In this document: piece after piece, positions 18,027-24,947 of the stretch | Layout: every line of letters starts with the position of its first letter | How positions within the stretch are numbered: the first letter of the stretch is position 1 | Source of the DNA: Xylanibacter rarus | GTDB taxonomy: Bacteria > Bacteroidota > Bacteroidia > Bacteroidales > Bacteroidaceae | Length of the DNA stretch: 64,000 nucleotides | NCBI RefSeq assembly: GCF_001275135.1 | Contig: NZ_LFQU01000009.1 | Coordinates: 1-64,000, forward strand | Direction of reading: 5' to 3' | Made by a program: the position numbers and the translations under genes | The notes under the pieces: model-generated | Told to the model about the DNA's origin: nothing | Database searches by the model: none | The model's input: only the letters and a program-made list of their open reading frames with translations

Positions 18027-19325
18027 CTATTTATGCTGTTCGAAGAGCCAGTCCTGCACGCCCTTTATTCCGTAAGCCACGAACCATGTAGCGCGGTGGT
18101 TGCCGCCTGTGAGATGTGTGAAGAGCAGATGGTTGCCTTCGGCCCTCATTTTGTCGGCTTCGTCAGAGAGCGCTTCTGGTGTCTGTGTCATGTCCCATGT
18201 AGCTTCAGACACTTTGCTTCCCTTATTTCGCCATATCTCAACAGCCTGTCCTTGCAGTGAGTTGGACGAGCTGTCGCCCTCACATGATATAATCCATATA
18301 TTCTGTTTGTCAAGGGGTGCCATGATAGACGGAAGCCATTTGCCGGCAACAAGCAGGGCTCCGGCAAACATGTCGGGTTCTTTGAGCATCATCACGATAG
18401 ACGACATGCAGCCCATCGACTGGCCCGTGGTGTATATCCGGCTGCTGTCTACAGAATAGCGTGTCTGCAGGTCTTTCAGCAATGCTATTGTCGCGTCGAG
18501 ATGGTGACTGTAGTTCCAGTTGTCGTCTACTGTTATATAAGGATATTCGGGTGCAACCACAATGCATCTGTGCCGTGCCTGCGCCTCAGGCTCAGCCCAT
18601 GACGTGGCGCCGTTGCCTTGATATAGAGGCTGCTTTACCTGAGAACTTGCCACTCCGGCATCGTGAATGAACAAGACAAGAGGATATTTTTTTGCGGGGT
18701 CGTAGTCTTCGGGCAAATATATGTTATATGGCAGCACCTGTCCTGTATACGGGCTGACGAATTCTTCTTGCCTGAAGTCGTCTGCTACAAGGCACTTCTC
18801 TTCAGTGCTGTTTATCTGTGTGTCGCTGGCCTTATAGGTTTTTCCTCCGGCAGTTTTTATATCCTTTATCTGCACCACGACAGCATTGCCGGGGTATTCG
18901 TCGTCTCCTCCAGTGCTCCATCCGGCCCTCAGTCTAGGGCCACCCTGCATCAGGTCGCGCTCTTTTTTCTTTTCCAAGTCAGCATTTGTGGGCTGTTTTG
19001 GCTGTGCGTATAAGTCAACTTCAGCTTTCACCTCAATGACGACATATTTTCCGTCTGTGCCTTTCTCTGTCTTTTCCGGCACATTATTGGCATATACGTC
19101 TGTAACCTCCTTGCCGACGACTGCATAGCTGCCGGCCGACAGGCTCTTGTTGCTTATAGGAGTGTCGTATTCCAGAATTACTGTTGCCACCTTGCGTCCG
19201 TCACCAAGCACTTTGCTTACAGCTGTTACAGATTTTATATGCTCTAAAGATGTGGAGTTGTTTTGGGCTTGTGCCAAGCCAAGGAATCCTGCCAGAACCA
19301 TTGTGAAAATTGCTTTTTTGTTCAT
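18027..19325 (-). CDS. Secreted alpha/beta-hydrolase (esterase/peptidase-like)
   Basis: A periplasmic or secreted serine hydrolase of 432 aa. The start at 19325 gives MNKKAIFTMVLAGFLGLAQA, a Sec signal peptide; the upstream frame extension is dropped. Residues 25-200 form an Ig-like N-terminal domain seen in Bacteroidota esterases. The hydrolase part contains YNIYLPEDYDPAKKYPLVLF, the nucleophile elbow TGQSMGCMSS, and a late GGNHRATW that supplies the His. The closest groups are PHB-depolymerase/LpqC-like esterases, and the substrate is unknown. It stands alone, with repeat elements on both sides. Confidence 0.75.
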   Translation of the reverse strand: MNKKAIFTMVLAGFLGLAQAQNNSTSLEHIKSVTAVSKVLGDGRKVATVILEYDTPISNKSLSAGSYAVVGKEVTDVYANNVPEKTEKGTDGKYVVIEVKAEVDLYAQPKQPTNADLEKKKERDLMQGGPRLRAGWSTGGDDEYPGNAVVVQIKDIKTAGGKTYKASDTQINSTEEKCLVADDFRQEEFVSPYTGQVLPYNIYLPEDYDPAKKYPLVLFIHDAGVASSQVKQPLYQGNGATSWAEPEAQARHRCIVVAPEYPYITVDDNWNYSHHLDATIALLKDLQTRYSVDSSRIYTTGQSMGCMSSIVMMLKEPDMFAGALLVAGKWLPSIMAPLDKQNIWIISCEGDSSSNSLQGQAVEIWRNKGSKVSEATWDMTQTPEALSDEADKMRAEGNHLLFTHLTGGNHRATWFVAYGIKGVQDWLFEQHK

Positions 19326-19614
19326 AACAATACAAATTGAAATGATATTTGTCACATTGATTGGATTTTGCAAATATACATATATTTTGGTAAGAAAAGC
19401 TCTTGATATGTGTCATTGGTTTGTTTATTTTGTGATTTTTATCACTTTGTGTCGTATGCATTAACTTAAATTTGAATTATGAGAATGATGTTGCAATATA
19501 GTTTTATGGCCGAAGAGGCTTTATGACACTTTTATTGCCTTTGACCTCTGACTTGTCATATGATATATGTATTGGTTATTATGGCATATCTGCTACAGGC
19601 TTTTACTGCCATTC

Positions 19615-19662
19615 AATGTAGAAGCATTTGTTTTGATGCTCAGAAAGAATCTTCTATAAAAT
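19615..19662. repeat. 22-bp-period palindrome array, locus 4
   Basis: Two degenerate units at 19620 and 19642 keep the 22-bp phase (AGAAG and AGAAAG starts). It is recognised mainly through the preceding sequence that it shares with locus 3. No MITE-like head is present. Confidence 0.45.
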
Positions 19663-19817
19663 GAAATTGTTCATGATGTAATATTATTAATTGCCGGTTA
19701 TCGGCCATAATTATGGCATTATCATCAAACATATGCTCTATGTTGGCATAACATTGCCCTATATTTGTTTGAAAAATAGAAAATGAAAGAGGACGGCACA
19801 AGTTTTCAGACAAAAGG

Positions 19818-19848
19818 TTTGAATGTTGATGAAAAATTAATATCTTTG
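19818..19848 (+). promoter_or_regulatory. Promoter of the candidate switching RNA
   Basis: TTTG (19818-19821), a 19-nt spacer and TATCTTTG (19841-19848) are a perfect consensus match. It predicts a transcript starting near 19854. Confidence 0.75.
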
Positions 19849-19853
19849 CCTTT

Positions 19854-20087
19854 GACATATTGTGTGCAGAAAAATGCGCACAGACAGAAGTACTTGTGTA
19901 CACGCACAGACAGTGACGTTCAGGGAGTAGAATCTGGCAGTTCAATCCTGATAGTAATGAATGATTGTCTGAGCGAGTTCACACCATGCTATTGGTGTGG
20001 ATTCCTCTTTCATGTTTTCTTTATTATCGGGTTTTGCCAGAACCTTACTCTCAGAAAGCGTGGGGGAGTGAGTTCACACCGCTTTTT
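19854..20087 (+). ncRNA. Candidate structured or switching RNA
   Basis: The transcript would be about 235 nt. It starts with an 8-bp hairpin (TGTGTGCA/TGCGCACA, 19858-19879). The 15-mer GAGCGAGTTCACACC (19971-19985) recurs as GAGTGAGTTCACACC (20066-20080). The strand GGTGTGGATTC (19994-20004) can make 11 pairs (two G-U) with the first copy across an 8-nt loop, or with the second. The second copy forms part of the terminator stem, so the alternatives exclude each other. It could be a free regulatory RNA or a leader of the gene at 20284. No known family is recognised; a 102-codon frame across it includes the promoter and is unlikely to be coding. Confidence 0.5.
20055..20087 (+). terminator. 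Terminator of the candidate switching RNA
   Basis: AAAGCGTG pairs with CA(C)CGCTTT (one bulged base) and is followed by five T. The pairing competes with both a CTTACTCTC/GGGAGTGAG stem and the distal 15-mer repeat. Confidence 0.5.
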
Positions 20088-20211
20088 GTAAACTGAAGAC
20101 GTAACTTGATGGTTGGTTGCATGGCATCTGATTATTTGTTGTAACGTGTTACATAATGCAAAAACACAAGAACACTCTTGGGTTAATAATTGTGAAGTGA
20201 ACCATTGTGAA

Positions 20212-20243
20212 CTTGATTGGCAGATTTAAAAGCTCTATTTTTG
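20212..20243 (+). promoter_or_regulatory. Promoter of the double zinc-finger gene
   Basis: CTTG (20212-20215, one mismatch), a 20-nt spacer and TATTTTTG (20236-20243). The start codon follows at 20284. Confidence 0.6.
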
Positions 20244-20283
20244 TTAAATAAATATTGAAGGACACAAATTTGATAAGATAATA

Positions 20284-20637
20284 ATGAAAAACAAAATACC
20301 GACTATATCTATAACCGCTATATGTCTTTTGGCATTAATCGTATTGTCATCCGGTATTCAGTCGGAGAAAGGAGGAAAAATGCAGCAGAAATATTATTAT
20401 TGTGAGTATTGTGGTCATCGCTTTCCGTCAGTGCGCCTGCTGACATCAGCCCCGTGTGTCCGCCATCCCGACGGCCCGAACAAAGGTCGCCACAAGCTGT
20501 ATGAAGGCACGGAGAAGAGCGAATACACCTGTAAATATTGTGGTCGGAAGTTCCCGTCGATAATGATGATGACAGCAGCACCGTGCGTAAATCATCCAAA
20601 AGGTGCGAATAAGGGCAATCACTCTCCGGCGCTGTGA
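20284..20637 (+). CDS. Membrane-anchored protein with two zinc-finger-like repeats
   Basis: A 117-aa protein. Residues 8-24 form a hydrophobic N-terminal anchor or signal. Two tandem copies of one unit follow (about 38-72 and 80-114): YxCxYCGxxFPS, then a hydrophobic stretch, APC, HP, NKG and H. The Cys-x2-Cys, the later Cys and the His could hold a zinc ion, giving a short knuckle. Similar tandem units occur in small Bacteroidota proteins without known function. If the N terminus is an anchor, the fingers would lie outside the cytoplasm, which is unusual for zinc knuckles. It is the first gene of the accessory stretch 20.3-27.6 kb. Confidence 0.65.
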   Translation: MKNKIPTISITAICLLALIVLSSGIQSEKGGKMQQKYYYCEYCGHRFPSVRLLTSAPCVRHPDGPNKGRHKLYEGTEKSEYTCKYCGRKFPSIMMMTAAPCVNHPKGANKGNHSPAL

Positions 20638-20763
20638 AAATAACATGGCTCTTTAGTTTTACTGAAATTTTCGTTCAAGTTATTGACCTTATGCTTTAGT
20701 ATGGCATATCATAGGCGTATCTTTGGAATTGAAAATTAATGTATAACGTAAAAAATAAAGATT

Positions 20764-20970
20764 ATGTTAAGAGGATTTATAAAATTTCATTGCACCGAGT
20801 GTGGTAATAACTTCATAGGTCTGGATATAGAATATGCTGCAACCATATTTTCAATGCCACTGCGATGTCCAAAATGCCAAAGTATCAGGACTTTGCCAAA
20901 AGGTTATTTAACTCAGCCTAATAATCTTAAATTTTATAAGAGTATTTGGGATAGATGGGAGAATAAGTAA
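20764..20970 (+). CDS. Small zinc-ribbon protein (68 aa)
   Basis: The 68-aa product has FHCTECGNNF near the N terminus and LRCPKCQS in the middle, two Cys-x2-Cys pairs as in a rubredoxin-type zinc ribbon. No family is recognised. It is AT-rich and is followed 22 nt later by another tiny double-CxxC gene, which in turn overlaps the EcsC-like gene, so these three look like one cassette. Confidence 0.6.
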   Translation: MLRGFIKFHCTECGNNFIGLDIEYAATIFSMPLRCPKCQSIRTLPKGYLTQPNNLKFYKSIWDRWENK

Positions 20971-20992
20971 TTTTAAACTAAAATAAATTATT

Positions 20993-21160
20993 ATGAATAT
21001 TAAAGTTGTAACGTGCAGTAAATGTCATAAATCATTTACTATTTATAGTTCTACAGGAGTATGCCCATATTGTCAGCATGTTTATGTTGATTATGCGGAT
21101 GTTGTTGTAAAGGGTGTGAAAATATTATCAAAATTTTTAAATAAGAAATATGGCAAATGA
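20993..21160 (+). CDS. Tiny zinc-ribbon protein (55 aa)
   Basis: A 55-codon gene read directly from the sequence. It starts MNIKVVTCSKCHKSFTIYSS and contains GVCPYCQH, giving two Cys-x2-Cys pairs about 13 residues apart, as in zinc ribbons of the DUF-type found before membrane proteins. Its last 11 nt overlap the start of the EcsC-like gene, which strongly suggests translational coupling and that it is real despite its size. Confidence 0.6.
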   Translation: MNIKVVTCSKCHKSFTIYSSTGVCPYCQHVYVDYADVVVKGVKILSKFLNKKYGK

Positions 21161-21908
21161 GGTGTCTATTTGGAATAAAGTCATGTCATCAGCAATGACT
21201 GTTCCTGGAGTAAAGGTGGATAGAGAGTCTTTTTTGAGAAAAGAATTTTCATTATATTGTTCTGCGGAACAATTGGATAAGGTTATTTCAATAAGACCGT
21301 CTGAAGTATTATCAAAAAATATTATTGATAGAGTTGCAAATTCTTGTATAAATAGTCATACAACAAAAGTGACAGCATTGTCTACTCTTGCAGGCATTCC
21401 TGGTGGTTTGACCATGGCAGCAACAGTCCCGGCTGATATGGCACAATATTATTGGCATGTTTTTGTGTTAGCACAGAAATTAGCATATTTATATGGTTTT
21501 CCTGATTTGAGAGATGAAAATGGTGATTTATCTGACTCAGCCTGTGATATGTTAACTATTTTTGTAGGTGTAATGATGGGGGTTGCCCAAGCAAATATGG
21601 CTATTAGGATGCTGTCTGAAAAATTTGCTAAGGAGGTAATAAAACGACTCCCTCGAATGGCATTAACAAAAACTGCAATTTATCCTCTTATAAAACAAAT
21701 TGCGAAATGGATAGGAATAAGTCTGACAAAATCAAGCTTTGCTAAAGCTTTAGGTAAGGTAATACCTATAGTGGGAGGTGCTATATCTGGTGGATTAACT
21801 CTTGCAACATTCCGACCACAAGCAAAGAGATTACAAAAGAAATTGCAAGAGCAAATGTGTGTATTGAATAGTAACGCATCTGAGTATAATAAAGAAGACT
21901 TGAGATGA
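21150..21908 (+). CDS. EcsC-like membrane-associated protein
   Basis: A 252-aa protein. The centre has a Gly/Ala-rich stretch (LAGIPGGLTMAATVPADMAQ, about 81-100) followed by YYWHVFVLAQKLAYLYG. The C-terminal part has KVIPIVGGAISGGLTLATF, the recurring pattern of EcsC family proteins (PF12787-like), whose function is poorly known but which associate with membranes. Assignment rests on these patterns only. It is translationally coupled to the 55-aa zinc ribbon. The coding sequence is much more AT-rich than the core genes to its left, consistent with recent acquisition. Confidence 0.55.
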   Translation: MANEVSIWNKVMSSAMTVPGVKVDRESFLRKEFSLYCSAEQLDKVISIRPSEVLSKNIIDRVANSCINSHTTKVTALSTLAGIPGGLTMAATVPADMAQYYWHVFVLAQKLAYLYGFPDLRDENGDLSDSACDMLTIFVGVMMGVAQANMAIRMLSEKFAKEVIKRLPRMALTKTAIYPLIKQIAKWIGISLTKSSFAKALGKVIPIVGGAISGGLTLATFRPQAKRLQKKLQEQMCVLNSNASEYNKEDLR

Positions 21909-21921
21909 AGTATATTCATCG

Positions 21922-22159
21922 TGTCCACTAAAAAGTAAAGAGGTCACTGAAATTATTGATAATAAAATCGTTGTAGAGATTTTTCTAGTTAGTAAACTTG
22001 AATTTTGATTTTCGGTTTTATAATAAGTCACATATGTTTAAGGATACGTTTATTTGGGCTCAACTTATAGAATTTTTTGATAGAAATAGCTAGGTGGTCT
22101 TGACCAGTATGCTTGATTATGTTTCGTTAATTTTGGTATCTCCACTATTTTAGTGGACA
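21922..22159. mobile_element. Deleted IS4-type element (MITE-sized remnant)
   Basis: The 238-bp segment is bounded by perfect 12-bp inverted repeats, TGTCCACTAAAA. Inside, at 22034-22093, an ATG frame reads MFKDTFIWAQLIEFFDRNS and then stops; this resembles the N terminus of IS4-family transposases with the DUF4372 domain (consensus start of the type M-x-K-x-x-x-F-x-Q-L). Everything else of the transposase is gone. No target-site duplication is evident. It lies between the EcsC-like and SH3 lipoprotein genes. Confidence 0.65.
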
Positions 22160-22201
22160 TTAGTGATAAGGTATTTAAAATAAATGTTTAATTGATATAT
22201 T

Positions 22202-23083
22202 ATGAAATTTTTAAAATTATTTTTATTGACAATTATTGGTGCTTTGTTAACATCATGTAACTCAAATGAGCGAGCTTTAAAGAAATTTGAGAGTAGATTG
22301 AATGCAGAAGAATATGCTTGTGCTTCAGTTTATATATATGATGGAGATTTACCTTCTTTTTCATTTTTTGTAAATGAAATAAAAAAGAAAAATCCTAATT
22401 TATTAATAAAATTAAAGGAAAGTGAAACCGTGGAGGTTTCTGGGAAGAAAGTTGTTATTGCAGACTTTGAATTGGTTAATTCTAGTGATCAGGTACGCAA
22501 TTATTTTACAAATTTAGGCTATGATATTGTAAATGATACTTTTAAAGATACAATTTATATTAGACAATCCAATGAGGGAGAAAAGTTGTCATTTAATTGG
22601 GGCTTAAGAAGTTCAGATGAAAATCATTATTGTTTAGCAGAATTAGTAGGTAAAGATGTTAATTCTTTAAATATTAGAAATCGTCCTACAACAAGCTCTA
22701 AAGTAATAGGTACTTTAACAAAGGGGGAAGATTTATTAGTGGAAAATAATAATGACAATAAAAAATGGAAACATTGTTATATGGTAAATGATGATGGTAA
22801 AATAATAGAAGGATATATTTATAATAAAAATTTAAATTATCAAACTTCTTCTTTTTTTAGTTTGGGAGTTTTTGATTCAATGACGCTTACAGTTGCAATT
22901 ATTATTTTAGTCGTAATATGCGTATTTTTTGCTTTTGGAAGTTCTATTTTTTTAATGATTTCTGCAATACCTGTTGGTGGAATAATAATTGTAGTTGGCT
23001 GTATTTTAGGATTGCTATACACGGTTTATCAATTATTGGAAAAAATTTTATTTGAAATGTTTATTATAAATTTGCCGTATTAA
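22202..23083 (+). CDS. Lipoprotein with SH3b domain and C-terminal membrane helices
   Basis: A 293-aa protein with a lipoprotein signal (LLTSC, Cys19). Residues 20-135 are an unrecognised alpha/beta domain, and residues 145-212 form a bacterial SH3 domain (LNIRNRPTTSSKVIGTLTKG). Two strongly hydrophobic segments follow at about 228-248 and 251-275. Bacterial SH3 domains often bind peptidoglycan. A lipid anchor combined with C-terminal membrane helices is odd; the protein may span from the periplasm into the inner membrane. The gene is very AT-rich. Function unknown. Confidence 0.6.
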   Translation: MKFLKLFLLTIIGALLTSCNSNERALKKFESRLNAEEYACASVYIYDGDLPSFSFFVNEIKKKNPNLLIKLKESETVEVSGKKVVIADFELVNSSDQVRNYFTNLGYDIVNDTFKDTIYIRQSNEGEKLSFNWGLRSSDENHYCLAELVGKDVNSLNIRNRPTTSSKVIGTLTKGEDLLVENNNDNKKWKHCYMVNDDGKIIEGYIYNKNLNYQTSSFFSLGVFDSMTLTVAIIILVVICVFFAFGSSIFLMISAIPVGGIIIVVGCILGLLYTVYQLLEKILFEMFIINLPY

Positions 23084-23144
23084 ATTAAAAAATGATATAT
23101 AAATAGTCATTAGTGTTTGATGTCGTTTTTTATACTTATATATA

Positions 23145-23621
23145 ATGAACAAAGATTTAGTTGAAATAAAGTCATCCAAGTCATACCAACTTGCAGAAAG
23201 GATTACGCGGTTGATGGATAAATATTATCTTGATGCTGTGTTGGGCTTTTTGCTTGAAGGATTTGGCGACTTGCTCACACAGTTGCTTATGCTGCCTTAC
23301 ATTTATGTCAGTGCAGTTAAGATACGGTCGGTGCCGTTGACATTGGCGGTGATTTATAATGCGCTGTGCGATATTGCGATGGGACTTATTCCATTTTATA
23401 TCGGTGATGTCATTGACGTGTTCAACAAGTCGTTTGTCCGAAATTTTAAACTGATTGTCGGATTTGTTGAAGGCGACAAAAAGGTTATAAGTGAGATAAA
23501 CCGCAAGGCGGTGAGGATGGCTGTTCTCATAGTTATGCTGTGCGTAATTATTTATTTCCTTGTGTTGCTGACAATAAAGGTGATGACATGGTTTTGGCAC
23601 GTTATTGCCGGGCTGTTTTAG
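23145..23621 (+). CDS. DUF4112 membrane protein
   Basis: A 158-aa inner-membrane protein. The central part follows the DUF4112 pattern: LDAVLGFLLEGFGDLLTQLL, LMLPYIYVSAVKI, ALCDIAMGLIPFYIGDVIDV and a closing KSFVRNFKLI, with two Gly-Asp turns between hydrophobic segments. The C-terminal 40 residues form a further membrane helix. The family has no assigned role. Base composition returns to the genome norm here, unlike the two genes before it. Confidence 0.8.
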   Translation: MNKDLVEIKSSKSYQLAERITRLMDKYYLDAVLGFLLEGFGDLLTQLLMLPYIYVSAVKIRSVPLTLAVIYNALCDIAMGLIPFYIGDVIDVFNKSFVRNFKLIVGFVEGDKKVISEINRKAVRMAVLIVMLCVIIYFLVLLTIKVMTWFWHVIAGLF

Positions 23622-23748
23622 TTAAACTGAAAATAGAATAAGCCATATGATTTAGAATGGAAACATGCGGAGATTTTAATATAATTTCTTTTGGCCCATT
23701 TTAATTTCAGTATGGCTCATAAGTTAATTCAAATATGATTTATAGAAA

Positions 23749-24510
23749 ATGAATTATAAGCAATTTGAAGATAATATTTTTGCTGAATGGCTGAAGCGTT
23801 CTGTCGCCAACGGTGATGGCTGCGAACTAGCACCTGACGGACTGCTTTATCGTGGACGGTTTGTTTATAAAGACGGCTATTGGAGCCGTGAACCGGGCAA
23901 TGAGAATGCTATATGGGAGCGTGCCAAGAGGCGTGTGTTGATACTGACCAAAGACCTTAATGATGAGGAAGCGTGGGACATACGTGCGGAGACAGGGCGC
24001 AGCAACTTCTCTGGCGAGAATAATGTCGTTGTTTCTGCACCGTTCTATAAGAACCTCATGCGCTGGGTTTACGGATTGCTGACGATCGACGCCAACGGAC
24101 ATGCCAAGAAGTTTGCAGAAATAGACAGACAAGATGTTTATCGGCCATTTTACGACCAGGCACCCGTAGCCCGTGTAAACTGCAAAAAACAAGTAGGTAC
24201 GAGCAGCATTGAAACTTCTGTGTTGAAGTCGTATATGGAGCGTTATAAAGACTTGCTGGTGAAACAGATTGCTGCCTACGACGCAAATATACTTTTGTGT
24301 TGTGGCGCTTCAGGAGCAATAAAGGATTTTGTTGCAGAGAATTATCTTATAGACTTGCTAAAACTGAATAACTGGATATATTATTCTCCACGAACCCGTA
24401 AGATGGTTATTGACAGCTGGCATCCAACCTATACAGGCGATACGCACGAAAAAATGTATTCAGACATGATGTCGGACGTTGAAGAAGCGTGGAGCCGGAT
24501 TAAGCTTTAA
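23749..24510 (+). CDS. Uncharacterised protein, UDG-fold-like
   Basis: A soluble 253-aa protein without signal peptide. Features seen are RVLILTKDLNDEE near 65, LLCCGASGAIKDF near 183 and DSWHPTYTGD near 223. The order of a beta-strand ending in a polar loop, a later glycine-rich strand and a terminal His-Pro motif recalls the uracil-DNA glycosylase superfamily, but the classic motif-1 residues are absent. I regard the fold as a guess and the function as unknown. It stands 128 nt after the DUF4112 gene and 437 nt before the AAA+ gene. Confidence 0.45.
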   Translation: MNYKQFEDNIFAEWLKRSVANGDGCELAPDGLLYRGRFVYKDGYWSREPGNENAIWERAKRRVLILTKDLNDEEAWDIRAETGRSNFSGENNVVVSAPFYKNLMRWVYGLLTIDANGHAKKFAEIDRQDVYRPFYDQAPVARVNCKKQVGTSSIETSVLKSYMERYKDLLVKQIAAYDANILLCCGASGAIKDFVAENYLIDLLKLNNWIYYSPRTRKMVIDSWHPTYTGDTHEKMYSDMMSDVEEAWSRIKL

Positions 24511-24947
24511 GTTATAAAAGTAATATTATCATGAGACTTGTCTGTCAGTGTTTCAGATTGTATGTTGTTGACAGTGTGTACAACACCTTACTTTCCGAAA
24601 TGCTGACAGATTTTTTTGATGCCGAACTACGGCATTATGTAAATTACGACAGAGATTTTTGAAATAAGAAAATCTTGAAAGACAATATGTTACAATATAG
24701 CAAATTCTTTAGGTATCACTGCCAGCATGTTGATGTAATCTTGGTGATATCGAGCATGTAAAAGTAGAAAAATATTTTGGTTGTGCTTTATTTTGGCATA
24801 GCTAATGGCAATCTTTGCATCCGTAAAACATAACTGTGTGGCTTGGATGTACACGGAAAGGCTGCTAAATAGGTAGCTTTGTCTGAAAAAGGCGGAACAG
24901 ACACCAGGCTTATACAGTTTGGAGATGATAAAGTAAAAACATAAAGG
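24511..24947. other. Intergenic stretch before the AAA+ gene
   Basis: It holds a small hairpin ATGCCG/CGGCAT at about 24618-24635 that might be a weak terminator of the preceding gene. Otherwise I see no gene, repeat copy or clear promoter. Confidence 0.4.

Noticed and set aside
19783-20091. 102-codon open frame across the candidate RNA
   Set aside because: A perfect promoter lies inside its first third, the protein is Cys/Phe-rich without family, and the direct repeats and terminator explain the sequence better.
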